DNA of 64,000 nucleotides. Origin: Augochlora pura (lineage: Eukaryota > Arthropoda > Insecta > Hymenoptera > Halictidae). Positions within the stretch are counted from its first letter, which is position 1. Every line of letters begins with the position of its first letter. The stretch spans positions 6,448,001 to 6,512,000 of the forward strand of contig NC_135774.1 of NCBI RefSeq assembly GCF_028453695.1. Reading direction: 5' to 3'. A program made the translations under genes and the position numbers. Positions 20,957 to 34,220 of this stretch are shown piece after piece. The notes beneath the pieces are model-generated. The model did no database searches, was not told the origin of the DNA, and saw only the letters and a list, made by a program, of their open reading frames with translations.

Positions 20957-21358
20957 TGTTTGGACATAACATAGTCCAACCATTTTATGGGTCCGGGCTC
21001 GGTTCCTCGACCGTTCTAGCGAGGAGTACGTCTGAGTCCATAAAACAATTATATCCGTAAACCTTGTTGAGCAGCATGGCTCAACCATTTTCCGTGTCCA
21101 GATTTTTCATGCTCCCTTGTTATTCCATTGTCACTTTCCACTTCCTCTGCCACCTCTCCTTCCAGCTTCCTACCAGCTAACAAATAAAAGGCCCGAAAGG
21201 GAACGAGCGAACATCATTACCAATTACCAAGTACGACTGAACACTAGACTTCGACAACGCGTCGACCAACACGACTTTTTGTACCACCGGCAACAACATT
21301 ATATCCACGCGTCTCTTCATTATATCGTTACTAAGTTTTAAAATATATGTGTCAAACA
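20957..21358 (+). mobile_element. LTR candidate with perfect 6-bp inverted ends
   Basis: Begins TGTTTGGACAT and ends GTGTCAAACA, so the ends are perfect TGTTTG/CAAACA inverted repeats. Inside is a TATA-like AATAAAAGG near 21182. The bases just after it (TTATCGGGCGCC) resemble a primer-binding-site stretch. No internal retrotransposon genes and no target duplication are seen, so it is probably a truncated remnant. Confidence 0.45.
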
Positions 21359-21454
21359 TTAATTATCGGGCGCCGTTTTTAACCGTTCCCGAAGTGACGG
21401 ATGTTGAGAATTGACATACCGAAACTCCCATCCAAGCACATACAATATCATTTA

Positions 21455-21580
21455 AAAGAGGTAGAGTAGTCACTTTACAGATTCAGCAGATCGGTATCTG
21501 ATTGAACGGATTTCGTTATAGAAATGGTATTAGCCAGAGGATGGGTAACAGCTAGATAAATATGAGATGGAGTCACTGAC
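21455..21580. repeat. Dispersed repeat C, copy 1
   Basis: Matches 32535-32675: TTAGTCA-CACTTTAC, A(T/G)CGGTA, GATTT(C/T)GTTA, GAAATGGTATTA and TGGAG(T/C)CACTG occur in the same order and spacing. Family unknown. Confidence 0.55.
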
Positions 21581-22107
21581 ATTGTCTATTAAAAATGATA
21601 AAGAAACTCAATTTAAATAGAAATATTCTTCGGATTGACAAGTGGCATTTTCTCATAACTTTTAGATCATTAGAGGTATTGCAATGGAATTGTCCTTAAA
21701 GATATTTAAAACATAATTATTCTTAACTTTAGAGAATTAAATATTTTTTGCATTACTTGAGCAATAGTTTTGAATTAATTTTAATTGATATTTTTTATAA
21801 AAACACTGTCTAATTATAATTTTACGACCTATCTTTTACTTTCTAAATATATATTTTTAATATTTTTATATAAAAATAACTCATACTTTAGTTTTCGAAA
21901 AAAAACTTAAATTATCCGACATTTTTGGTTTTCCATATTTTGTAACCACAGCTTGTAATACAAAATTTGAACAAATTCTATAATATGTGGCTTGATGTTC
22001 AAAATAAGTCATATTTTTTCAAAATTTTATAAAGCCATTGTTTAAATCGTAGCCGTTAGCGGAGTATTTTTCCCTAACGTGATTTCTATGCTTATTGAGT
22101 CGCGTGA
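21581..22107. other. Spacer between repeat C and the large palindrome
   Basis: AT-rich, no gene seen. Confidence 0.4.
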
Positions 22108-23416
22108 CCCCCGGGTGGTGCCTTTCAGGGGGAATCCGCGAGCCAATAATAGTAGATAGAAAAACCGTGCTGATATGCTTGATTTCGGTTAAAATTCGCG
22201 AAGTGTACACCGTTGAAAGTCAAATTCGGTGGACACGTTAGAATATTTCAAACACGAGCGGTGACGTCACACCGCCGAGAGAGAGAGAGAGAGAGAGAGA
22301 GCAACAATATTGAGACAAGCGAGATGGATATACGTGACAATCAGCGCCGCGTGTCGGCTAATCAGGATAGCCTGGCATTAGCTTAACTGACTGCAAACAG
22401 TCACAATTGAACAGTCCGGAGAGGAGGCTGAGAAGATAGTCAGGAGAAACCACTCGAGTGCAGTTAGCAGACAGTGTCTCGCTGCGAATCGTACGTGACG
22501 ATTTCACTATCGACTCACTCACGCTGTCTTGAGAGCAAGTTTGAGCGGAGCACACATTGCTACCGAGTTCCGAACAGTAAGTCTTTCGACAGAAAACTCT
22601 GAGTAGACGAGTTACATTATGTCTTGAGAGCCAGCTCGTCCGGAGTAGCTATTGCTGCCGTGACACGAGCCTGTCAACTAATGTCTACCTGGAGCTGACA
22701 GCCGAAGGGCCCGCTCTGGCCGGGCGAAGCACATTTTGCTTATGCCGGCCGATGTTAAGCAGCGTGACCTGCAGGTCACGCTGCTTAACATCGGCCGGCA
22801 TAAGCAAAATGTGCTTCGCCCGGCCAGAGCGGGCCCTTCGGCTGTCAGCTCCAGGTAGACATTAGTTGACAGGCTCGTGTCACGGCAGCAATAGCTACTC
22901 CGGACGAGCTGGCTCTCAAGACATAATGTAACTCGTCTACTCAGAGTTTTCTGTCGAAAGACTTACTGTTCGGAACTCGGTAGCAATGTGTGCTCCGCTC
23001 AAACTTGCTCTCAAGACAGCGTGAGTGAGTCGATAGTGAAATCGTCACGTACGATTCGCAGCGAGACACTGTCTGCTAACTGCACTCGAGTGGTTTCTCC
23101 TGACTATCTTCTCAGCCTCCTCTCCGGACTGTTCAATTGTGACTGTTTGCAGTCAGTTAAGCTAATGCCAGGCTATCCTGATTAGCCGACACGCGGCGCT
23201 GACTGTCACGTATATCCATCTCGCTCGTCTCAAATCGCTGCTCTCTCTCTCTCTCGGCGGTGTGACGTCACCGCTCGTGTTTGAAACATGTCCACCGGAT
23301 TTGACTTTCAACGGTGTACACTTCGCGAATTTTAACCGAAATCAAGCATATCAGCACGGTTTTTCTATCTACTATTATTGGCTCGCGGACTCCCCTTGAA
23401 AGGCACCGCCCGGGGG
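22108..23416. repeat. Spacer-less palindrome of about 1.3 kb
   Basis: Left arm 22108-22771 and right arm 22772-23416 are reverse complements that meet at CCTG|CAGG with no spacer. As far as I can read, the inner 430 or so bases of each arm are identical, with the first difference near 22340/23203. The outer 230 bases differ by substitutions and indels, including a (GA)n run of different length (22282-22301 against 23240-23258). The ends are CCCCCGGG(T/C)GGTGCCTTTCA-like inverted termini. The only ORFs are mirrored 60-65 codon ones, expected in any palindrome. No clear target duplication. Confidence 0.9.
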
Positions 23417-24178
23417 CATCAAGACATCACGAGGAAGGTGAAGAGTTCTGTCAGGTCAAATATCCTATTTTCAATACGCTCAACTTTAAACATTCATAGT
23501 AGTTAAAATACTTACTCAATTTCATTAGTTTTTTCACTTCTAATATTATCAATTTCTAAGAGTTTTCTATGCCACTGAATTTCTCGATCCGGTTCACCGT
23601 ACATCGGTAGTCGGGAGAACTATGTTTGGTGGCAGTAATGTTGCGTGCTCAAGCATTTTGAGTACTACTTTAATAAATAACTTTTGCAAACATTCAACGT
23701 GTATCTATAATTTATTAGAATTATTACATAGTGTTTACAATTTCAATTCACTGATTTATACATTATACAATTATTGCAGTTATTTGCAGTTATTTGCAGT
23801 AGCAACTGGCAATGGAAAACTGTAGTCATTGGTTACTCTTGAAATTATCACACTGATATACAACTTTGCATCTAACTTTCTTTCTACAACATTTCAAATT
23901 TTGCACTAATCTAATAATAATATGGGGCCAAGAACCCCACAAACAACACGTATGGAGATTGGGGAAGACGAGGGAATTCTGTGGGTGATTGATAATGTCG
24001 ATAAGTTACGAGAAGTGAATACGCGGGTTCGAGTCGCGTGAGCAGTTCCCCCTTTTCCTCCAATATCCTACAATAATATATATTAAATAAAATCCATTTG
24101 ATACTGTCATTTAATTTAAAACACTGTGAAATATTGATCTTCTATTTGATTTTTAAGTACACATATTTATATATTTCC
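23417..24178. other. Flank between the palindrome and the WDR37 3' end
   Basis: No gene seen. A short B-box-like GGTTCGAGTCGCG near 24021 was examined and does not fold as a tRNA. Confidence 0.4.
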
Positions 24179-27100
24179 TCAATATTCCTTAAGATGCACA
24201 ATGCTCCATCCAAGAACTAATCGGTCAAAGCCAGAAGAGAATAAATTGCAGACCCCATTGTCTTGTGTCCAAGCTACAGACGAAACCATCCTCCGATGAC
24301 CCTGAAATAGTTTGTAACAAATATTTTAAACAAACGCACACACATTCTTTATGCATGAAATGTGTATTATTTAACACAAATAAAAAACCTTACAGGTTTT
24401 TCAGTGACTATTACACCATCCGATAATTGATTAAGAAAAACCTCTCTATATAAAATTTCAATCCTGTACCTTGTCTGGGATAGTAAATGCGGGGTAAATT
24501 AGATTGTGCGCTTTGTTGCGCATTTTCTCCTCTCGTATGCTTTTTAAAAATTTTGAAAAAAGCAGCATATTTTGGTTCTAAAGTCGCATACTCTAGAATT
24601 TTTTATTGCAAATTGTGGATGCAAAGAGTTGAAAACCAAAAGACATTGAAACATTGCAAATTTTTCAAAAACAGAAAAAGGAACTAATTTTGTATTCATG
24701 CCCTGATAAGATATTTATCACAAAAAAGTTCCACTCGTTGATTTTACTGCAGGTGTATATTAAGTAATTTTAAACGTTATTACATTGAAACAAGTAATTG
24801 TTTAATCTGGAAAATGCGATTAAAGAAATTAAAAAATTATGCTGTGCACAATAAGGTAAATTGCCTCACATTGTACCTTGATTTTCTTAGTTTAACTTTT
24901 TTATTTTTAATTTTTCATGCATGAAAATTTTTTTAACATAATGGTGAGATTCTTTCAATTAAAATAACATGAATCACGACAATGCTTTAAACTCAGACTA
25001 TATTTAAGTAGTAGTAAACATTGAAGGAAAGGGGTGATACTACAAAAACAAGAGTCAATTTAGCCATTAATTAATATAATTTAAATTCAGCTACTCAGAC
25101 ATAGGTTATATAGTGTAAGTTCCACATTATGTTATTTCTAAGATCATTTTTTGTTATTGTATTTTATAATATATGTAATCGAAATTATATCGAGTTTGAT
25201 TTTATTTTAATCAAAAACATCTGTCCAAATTACAGTCAGTCACGAAAATATTCGGATACCACTATAGTTTTGACTATCATAATCCGTACTTCAGAAATGT
25301 AAACAATGAGAACAAAAAGAGGTTTCACGTATGTTACTATGAAGTGTGTTTAGACTTCTAAGTTTACAAAAACGTAAGAAATATTTGTTTATGATACATG
25401 GTTATTTAACTAATAAAAGAAAAACGATTGAACACATTTAAAAAAAAAATTTGTAACATGCCAACGCGATTACGGTACGTCAGAAAACATATGGGATATC
25501 AAACAAAATATTAATTAATAAAAACAAGATTTATATATCGCGATATAAACTTAGGTTTGATAATGTTCGAATATTTTCGTGACCGACTGTACATCAATTT
25601 TGTCCAACTTTAAAATTCAATTTTAAAATGTTGAAAATAAAAAAGTTGTATGTATTACTATATTATGAGTTGTTATTCCGGGAATTCTAACCAAAGGAAC
25701 CCTATCGCGTACTGCATCAAGGTTGAAGTGCCCACTTCACAATAGTGACGTGCAGAGCCGAACAGCGCAACTATTCTTTTACATTTATTTTTACATCTTT
25801 TTTTCAAAAACATCGACTTATTATTTTTTTGACAATTACGTACTATGATAAGAAAAATCTGAGAAAAATTGGACACACTGTTTGTGATAGTATCTTATTA
25901 GGGCAAAAATATAAAACTATTCCCTATGTTCGAAAAATCTGACTAAAAAATTGTTTTCAAAAATTACAATTGGTTAGCATAATAAAAGAATTTAAAAAAT
26001 TAATTTTATAGATTTTGGTAACTTTTATAAATGCTGAAATTTTCACAGAAACGGTTGACACACAGTCAACTATTTTTTATTGAAATTCGTGAAAAACGAT
26101 TTTCGCGATCGGTAATTGCTTACAGCTCATTTCAAGGTCAACCAATTTCGATGAAATTTTCAGCATACATATAAGTTAGCGAGATTTACAATATGTATTT
26201 TTTAATTTTTGTTACGAGCTCTAATAAAAAAAGTTTAGAAAACAATTTTTTAATTTTTTTGTACCAACCAGTTGTATATTTTCTAACCAATGTTGTGATC
26301 ATTGTCTAGTAAATTAATTGCTCTAACATTTCCCAAAAATTTCAATCGCTTGGTCTAATCATAAAAAGCTGTTCCGTTTTAAAAACTATACGAATACTTT
26401 GTACACCGACTATATGTATGTATATTATTAAAATATGTACACAATTCCATAAATTTATATCGCATAATTTCCTAAAAGGAAAGTATCCTGTAAAACATTC
26501 TTTACTTACCTGCCTACTTGTTCTAGGTAATCTAGCCAATCGTTGACCACTTAGATCGAATAACCTTATCTGCCTATCGTCGTGTGGAATTGCAACGATA
26601 CCAGTACTAGAGACAGCCAAACGATTTGCAGCACTGTCGCCACGAATTGTAGCTAAAGGGCTTCGTATATTTCGTAATTCCCATACTTTTACAGTTCGAT
26701 CATCCGAGCCTGATACGATTTTATCCTCCCGTGTGAAAACAGCTGATGTTACTGTCCTAAACAAACACACAATTAAAAACATTTCACAGCAATACCTTCT
26801 AACACTTTATAATATACCTATCTGATAAAAGTACACTCATGAAAATCTAGAATTTTGAGTACAAACGAACACTGTAATATTCAAAAAACTTTATTATTAT
26901 TATGTTAGGAATTATTTCTTAAAATATGGATTTATAGAATTCAACATACAAACGAAAATCTCTCAAAATTATTTAAACTTTTGAGTTATAATAATCGGAA
27001 CTGTAGAGCAAGCCTTCATTAAATTTCGTAACTTGAATTGTAGGAGCAAGGACTGGCATGATATTTTTTATGCAGCAAGTGCAAAGGGTTTCCTGGAATG

Positions 27101-29582
27101 TTTTGAAATTGTTGCAAAGATAGATGATGTCATTATATAAATTATCTACAAACAGTTTATCAATAAAACTTTTAAAATCATGTTAATTATTAACATTGAA
27201 CTGAATTAAAAATTAATTTAGGTAAAAAGTTTTTATAATTTACAAGACTAAACTGAGTATTTCTAAACTAAATCTAGTGTTTGACAGATGTACCCATATT
27301 ATTAACATCACTTCAGAATTTCATAATTTTTCCATGAATCCTTTTAACTTCTATAATTACAGTACACATAAATCTCAGATGTTTACAGAATTTATAATCG
27401 AACATGTTTTATTAAAAATATTAAACATGAAAGTAGGTGATAGTGTTTAAAGGAAAGATTCATTAAACTAGGAACCATAGATTACGTTGAAAAAATAGTT
27501 CTTAGGATCACTATAAGAGGCATATTAATATTTTTCAAGTTATTAACATTTTCTTAAAATGTTTACATTTTGTAACACATATACTGTTGTAGAATATTTA
27601 TTCTATATTATTCGAAGTGCCTAAAACTATTTTCTCATTCACAATCGTTTCAAAGGCACTAATTATAATAACTGTATAGGAATTTTAATTACATAATTTT
27701 ACTAAAAGTAGTCGAAACTTCATATAAAATGGCTTGCAACTTACTCTGTGTGAGCCTGAAAAACGGACACTGAATGAACAGGTTCCCTGAAGTCCCACAA
27801 ACGAAAAGTACTGTCCTTGCTTGAAGTGACACAGAGCCTTTGTGTGTGATGGGTAGAGACATGAAAAAGTTCTTGATCGTGACCACATAATGTGTGTATA
27901 ATATCTCCAGTTTCTACATCGTAAAGATTTGCTGTTCTATCCCAAGAAGCTGTTACCACCTGTTCTGCATCAGGTAACCAATCTGCAGACATCACTACAC
28001 CTGTATGACCAAACAATTCTCGAACTGGCGTTCTGTAATGTGTCAAACGAATTTCATTTTTTATTTGTTAACCGACTTACAATTAGTATACTATTCTAAT
28101 CGAATTTTTATTTTATTTGAAAGCCATATGAATAATCATCATTTAAAATTCTATATAATTAAAATATTTCTCTACCTTGTTTGTTTTAGAGATTTCTATG
28201 TGCAAATTATTAAAATATGAACGTCATTGTCTTCTGTGTTAAAATTTTTGCATACAAATATAATTAATAGCAAATTAAAAAACAAATATACCATTAATTA
28301 CCTCAGAGTTGGCGGCTCTTCTTGCTCCTCGTTTATAGAACTTATGCCACTGATATTTTTATCAGAAGATAATACTGAAAGGTCTTCATTCGAATTTTGT
28401 CTTTTAGGAAAGTCCCAATCAACGGCTGCTTGCCATACATGAGCAGAGTTATCCCCACTGGACGTTAGTGCTAATTCTTTGGTTGGATGGAAGCGAACAG
28501 AGTTAACAGATCCAGAATGTCCTAAAATTTCAATTATAAGCTTTTTGATGCAAAACTGTTAACAGGGCAATATTTATTGTGAAAAGTCAAAATTGTTAAC
28601 CTACACAATTTTGAGATATTCAAATAAACATTTATCTTTTCGATGTCAAATTAATACCTTTGTTTACTACTTATTATAATTTTTCAAATTTATATATTGG
28701 TAGTGTGCATTAACAAACCTATATATTGAAGCAGACAGCGTCCACTATCTACAGCCCATACTCGGGCTGTATGATCGGCAGAAGCTGTAGCAATAATTTG
28801 ACCTAATCTTCCAACAGAAACTTCCCAAACACCATCTCTATGACCAGAATATTCTCTTTGCATACTACATGTCATAGTTGGTGTTTTAAAACTGGAAACA
28901 ATTTTGCTTGTCTGTGCTTTCAACTTGTTTGAAGTTGTTTTTGTTTTCTGTGTTGAATTCCCTGCCATGGCTGATTAATAAAAGATATTTCAAAATATGA
29001 ATAGTAATGGTGCAGCAAAATGTTTTTAGAATATATCATTACATAATTACATTTTTGTTTTGAAAGACTTTTTGTGTCTGGGAAATCTGCAACATCCCCA
29101 AGAGGCAAGCTCCGTTCTCCAGAACCATAACATTCTCTTTCAAGTTTTTCATTAAGAGCATCAACTTTCTCTTGCACTAAATTAAATAATATTGCAGAGT
29201 TCAGTAACAATGTTGTTGCTGAGCGTTTGTTGGTTTGTAATAGTTCATTTAAAATAAGTGTCTGGTATGTATAAGTATTATTACAATTTCATAAGTATAG
29301 CAGACTATACATACATCCTAAGTTTTCTGTATAAAGAATTTCAAACTCCTTCTCTATCTGCTGAAACAAATCCAATAGCCGACATCGTAAAGCAGGTGGC
29401 AGTATACTATCATCTGGGTCTATACGGAATGCAGCAAAGTGGAGTGCATTTGATTGCAAAGGTGTAGAACCACTTTGAGATTGCAATTCTGTATCTGTAC
29501 TACTTTGTACCCTTGGGATAGAAATTCGTTTGATTTTTCCTGAAGATTTGTTTCCAGTTGCTATAGATGGTTCTCCTGGCAT
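24179..29582 (-). CDS. WDR37: WD repeat-containing protein 37
   Basis: Beta-propeller scaffold protein; in vertebrates it partners PACS1/PACS2. Seven coding exons on the minus strand: 29582-29315, 29176-29051, 28970-28719, 28521-28302, 28032-27745, 26756-26510 and 24301-24179. All have GT-AG introns and matching phases, giving 507 aa (human 494). The N-terminal Ser-rich tail is followed by a coiled coil (LFQQIEKEFEILYTENLG and LQEKVDALNEKLERE), then the family-specific KAQTSKIVSSFKTPT. WD repeats follow: GHRDGVWEVSVG / TASADHTARVW; GHSGSVNSVRFHP / TSSGDNSAHVW; TASWDRTANLYDVETG; GHDQELFHVSTH / TSSKDSTFRLWDF; TVTSAVF / VSGSDDRTVKVWELRN; and DRQIRLFDLSGQRLARLP. The last exon (GHRRMVSSVAWTQD, then SSGFDRLVLGWSI) ends at TGA 24179-24181. 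Intron 6 (24302-26509) contains repeat D and a Tc1-like MITE. The exon 2/3 junction could also use a nearby acceptor. Confidence 0.96.
25130..25665 (-). repeat. Dispersed repeat D, copy 5 (truncated, interrupted)
   Basis: In WDR37 intron 6. The left part (AATTATATCGAGTTTGATTT...) and right part (CAATTTTAAAATGTTGAAAA to TATTATGAGTTGTTA) match the D copy at 52885-53655. They are separated here by the MITE at 25233-25589. Confidence 0.55.
25233..25589. mobile_element. Tc1-like MITE with TA target duplication
   Basis: Starts CAGTCAGTCACGAAAATATT and ends with its inverse (AATATTTTCGTGACCGACTG), 1 mismatch in the first 20 bases. It is flanked by TA at 25231-25232 and 25590-25591. At 357 bp with no transposase, it is non-autonomous. 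It sits inside repeat D, whose sequence resumes after the element. Confidence 0.85.
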
Positions 29583-29590
29583 CTTTTACT

Positions 29591-31851
29591 CTGAAAATTT
29601 TAATCTATTTATAATGCTAATTTTAAATATATCATACTATCAATTACATGTATTTTGATAACTATATGGATATGGACTATAACGTAACTGATGGTACAAT
29701 TGACAAGGGGTTAAGTCCATGTTAAAAATAAGCCAAAGAGAAAGAATAATATCTTTTCATTTATGACTTTGTCTTTGAATTAGTATGTAAAATTAATATG
29801 TAGTTGCCATATGCATCATTTGATGAAAAACAGAACCTTGAATAAGAAAATATTATTCTATATTCTCAACTTATTTTTTTACATAAAATCAGTACCTATT
29901 TGACTCTACCACCAGTCATATGACAACTACATAACTATACTTTAAATAACATTTAACATGAGATACAACTTCACTAAATGTGAATTTATATCAAATAAAT
30001 ACACATAACTTTTCCTCTTTCTAAATAACTTCTTTTATAGTTTTGAGATAAGTCTTAAAATATTATAAAATATGTCACAACAAATGTAATAAATATACCA
30101 ATAAAGAGTTTATATAAAGTTAGTACAGTGCCCAATATATCACATCTTTGCAAAGCAATAAAATGGAATCATCTGTTCAAATTGGTCAGATATCACATTT
30201 GAAATAACATTTAATATTAGAAACTACGTTTTATTTCTATATCAACATTAACATTATAAAAGTAAATCTAAAGACAGTGTTTAGTTTACAAATCTCTATC
30301 GTGCAATAAATATGTATTATATGTCAGGCCTGCACAATTTAAACTACAATTAAATTGTGTACTATGAAATATGAAATGATAAATTCGTAACCATTCACAA
30401 CTTGTTTACTTGAATGATTGATTTTATATTACCATGAAGTTAACACACTTCTTAATTAACGACTATTTAGTTCCTTAAGATTAACAATTAACTAAAATAA
30501 AAAAAGAATAATAGTAGCAGTCAATGAAGAATTACATAAGTCTTAATGTAATACTAAAAACACAAGCTTCCCACACTAAATCAACCAAATTGTAAATCAC
30601 TAAAAATTCAATATTTCATATAGACATAATTTGAATCGAAGCAAGAGCAAGTTGCTTTAAGTCAGAAGAATTATGGTAAAGAACTAAACCATAACTAATA
30701 ATATGTTTAAAATTAAGAGGAATAAGAGTATCAAAAATAGTATATATACGTTTACTTTACACAATAAATTTGATAAGATTATTTTTCTACGGAACCAGTA
30801 CTGTTGGAAATGCAGCTTGCGTACTGAATTATTTATATCCTTACTTGTTGATAATTGCCCCCTAGAGCAACAAATTATGCAGACCTGTTTATATGAAGAA
30901 CAATAGATAAAACGCTTAACATTAAGAACAATATAAATTGAAAATATTTTAGCTACTTAAAGATAGTTCAAAATTAACTTCTTTTTATTCAATGGGAAAT
31001 AATTACAGTCAAACCTTGAAAACACATGTATATTCATGTAACTCGTTCGCTTTATGCAAAAATAAGTTTTTTCACTTCTCTCAGAAGTTTATTTCTATAA
31101 ATCAATGTTTTGCAACTGCTACTTAGAAACTGTGATGAATATTTCTTTCTTTAAATTATATTTGATGATAACAGAAAAAGATATGATAGATGTAAATTTC
31201 AACATAAATTTAGTAATGCAGAGATAAAATTACTGAGATTGAAGGACCAGTATTAAAAATTACTATATATAGTTTTCATACGTTGAAATTATATTTGTTA
31301 AACTACTTCAATTTGACAGCTCCATGCTCCATAGGCCAGAATTGTTTTTGGCATTCAAGTTACAAGGTCTGACTATATTAAAATATAAATGTTATTTGAC
31401 TGTACTCTGAATATATAAAAATATCCTATCTCTGGAACATTAATATTATTGTTAATGTATCTAGTTTTAAAAAAGTGTAATATATGTATTGTGTCTATAT
31501 CTAGTTTTAAAAAAGTGTAATATATGTTTATATTAGATTCACAATTAACATTATGATAATATATTGAAAAGAATTTCGTAAATTTTATACTTACTTCTAT
31601 AATAACTTAATCCAATTATCAAATTGAAAATGATTGACAATTCCGCTTGCTTCAATAAAAATTCTTTAAAAGACAAACAGTAATAATAAAGGGTTATATT
31701 TTCTTCCGAAGAAGTTTAACCTTGCTTTTTATGACAGTTTTATTTGTATTCCATATAATACATGCATATAAAGGCCACTTTATGTATTTCCCAAGTAATA
31801 AAAATATACGCTGAAAAATATGTCATCATGTTAACCAATCGACGTACTTAC
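29591..31851 (-). other. Predicted 5' UTR intron of WDR37
   Basis: Upstream of the WDR37 ATG the minus strand reads AAAATTTTCAG|AGTAAAAGATG, a good acceptor 8 bases before the start codon. A strong donor (ATG|GTAAGT) lies at 31851-31846 on the same strand. A non-coding first exon ending at 31852 is therefore likely. The intron holds a partial tandem duplication of about 40 bases near 31460-31530 and no recognised gene. Confidence 0.5.
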
Positions 31852-31929
31852 CATGTGTCTTTTTTCTCGCGTTCGTTCTTGAATAAATACATGTCATCAC
31901 ATCAATTTCAATATTTATAGTAAAATATT

Positions 31930-32534
31930 TACATTTGCTTCGAGAATATTGTGAATACTTTAAATGTCAAACGTACCACGCTTACTGAACTAAGGTTAAT
32001 ATATAATGACGAAAACAAAATTAAACGTGACGCATACGTATGAAGAAACACATAGAAAGGTGTATTTGATTAATCATAAGAATTCAACTTTAAAATAAAT
32101 AATTAATTGTACTGCATTGACGATACATAGCAACTCAATCGAAATTTAAAATGTCCAGCTGATTAAGTCGTCATACCTATCTTACCATTACGGCGACGTA
32201 ACTGTGAAGTTTGTCACGAACTGAAATATAACTTGACTAAACATTATGTTATCATACTTAAGTGTCAAATATTCTCAGCATTTATTGATTTCATTTTAAC
32301 GATAACCATTTCTTGGCATTAATAAATTCAGTTGCGAAATGCGATTGTCATACGTAAGTATTACGTATGAAGTGAATATACAATAAGAAGCAAAAGTGTG
32401 AATGTTTTGTAGGAAACATTTTTTGTCGCATAATCGGTAAAGTCTGAGGAATCGTATGAATAGTAATAATTGAAAACTGACTGTTCAGGTTTTTAAAAAC
32501 AAAGCGATTCCATAATTTTAGAATCAATGAATTT
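31930..32534. other. Region upstream of WDR37, no gene
   Basis: Presumed promoter side of WDR37. AT-rich, no element recognised. Confidence 0.35.
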
Positions 32535-32675
32535 TATTACAGGAGTGGGTTAGTCAATTGACTTTACGAATTTAGCAGGTCGGTAACCGTCAGTACAGAT
32601 TTTGTTACGGAAATGGTATTACTCAGAGATGTATCGATACTTGAAAAATACGAAGTGGAGCCACTGGTTTTTTCT
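32535..32675. repeat. Dispersed repeat C, copy 2
   Basis: Second copy of the element at 21455-21580, same orientation, about 70-75% alike by eye, with a few indels. Confidence 0.55.
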
Positions 32676-34220
32676 TGTGGTGAATGTAGATAATTAACGT
32701 ATTCTACTTTATCGACAATTTTTAATATTGATAATAAATCTTATTCCTTATTTTATTTAGTAACTTGACAATTTCATACCAAATGCTTGATTAAATTATA
32801 CATGTTGAGTAGGAATATTTAAATCATATAGTTTATTTATATAAAACATCTATATTTATTTAGTGACCCCAACGTGATACTTTTTAAAGGAAGATTAAGT
32901 TATTATTGTTAATTAAAATACTTTAGGTAGGGTGTCGTTTTCAGCAGTTACCAGTGATAGAAATCGCATTTATCGATGGTAAAACTTTCACCGTTTTGTA
33001 CGGACCGCTTTACTCAAATTGAAACAGTTTTTGATACAAGTAGAATCTTCTCAGATAATACTAAGTTCCAGTATACAATCATAAATTTAGACAATTCAAT
33101 GCTTCTTTTGTTTCGGATATTTTAAATAATTCTCTTTCGGAAAATAAATATGAAATTTTTAAAAAATCGGATTATTTTTTCATTTGGTGAATTAAGTGAA
33201 TCGAAATTAAGCAGATTGATTAGGAAAAATGAAATGTTCGATGGAAAATCATCAAATTTCTTACTAAAATTAAGGAATTTGGCTGATGGATTATTTAGTG
33301 AAAGTATATTTAAAACATTGTTTTTAGAATGACTTCTAGACAATGTTTGAGGCATTTTGACTGTTAGTCAAAGCTAGACGTTAGTCTAAGTTAGACGAAG
33401 CTAGCGTTACAAGCTGATAATATTGTTAAAGTAATTAAAACAAAAAATATCTATAATGTTAATTCGAAAGAAAATTTAATTTTTCATCCAAAAAGGAAGT
33501 AAAACCAGATATAATAAATTTGCAAATTTAACAATTACAAATATAGATGGAAATTTTAAATGTTAATATAAACAGAAATCATTTTAGAAGAATACGTTTT
33601 CTTATAATTTTTTAAACGTAACAAACATTGGTACGTGATTTGGTCACAATAATATACAAAATGTTATGCAACAAACAGGTTTGAAAAATGATAAAAAATT
33701 GTATTAGAAATAATTAAATTACTATTATTATTATATAATTTGTCCAAGTTCTCTATTATCTTTGTGGATACTTTTATTCGTATGCTATGCATGAAAGGAT
33801 CAGAATAATTTTGAGTTGTTCAAGTGTAAACGCACACTAGAGAGTCGTAAATTGTTTCTTTGTGCTATAGCGTAAACCATAAGAGGTGTATGTATCCTAA
33901 ACCTAAACAATTCTCTTGCGATCCGGTGGCCGAGGCGCTCGTCCCTTGCAAAATTTCATTCACACCACGCGTTCCTGAACGCCATGCCTTGGACGTCAAA
34001 GATCCAGCAATTGGCCATCATGGAGAATCATATGGGGAAAAATTTAAACTTTTATATTTTTCGATATACAGTAATGTGTCACTGAATGTCGTAGCATTAT
34101 TACTGTGTCAACTGTAACTTATCAATTTTCTTGTTACACCGCCGCCGACGTTCGACGAAGTCGATGAACATGTGTGCTGCGGAATGCTCGGTGGTTTCTT
34201 TTTTTACGCGAATTCTCGGA
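32676..34220. other. Intergenic, one unexplained ORF-like block
   Basis: Mostly AT-rich without genes. Bases 33870-34060 are richer in G+C and stay open in one plus frame, but I recognise nothing in the translation and there are no splice sites that join it to a gene. Confidence 0.35.

Noticed and set aside
22358..23185. Two identical 65-codon ORFs on opposite strands
   Set aside because: They are the same sequence seen in both arms of the palindrome; no start context, homology or codon bias supports a gene.
24015..24050. B-box-like GGTTCGAGTCGCG suggesting a tRNA or tRNA-derived SINE
   Set aside because: The flanking bases do not form a 5-bp T-stem around a 7-base loop, and no acceptor, D or anticodon arms can be drawn upstream.
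27685..27888. Short minus-strand ORFs overlapping the WDR37 WD-repeat exon
   Set aside because: Out-of-frame shadows of the real exon 28032-27745.
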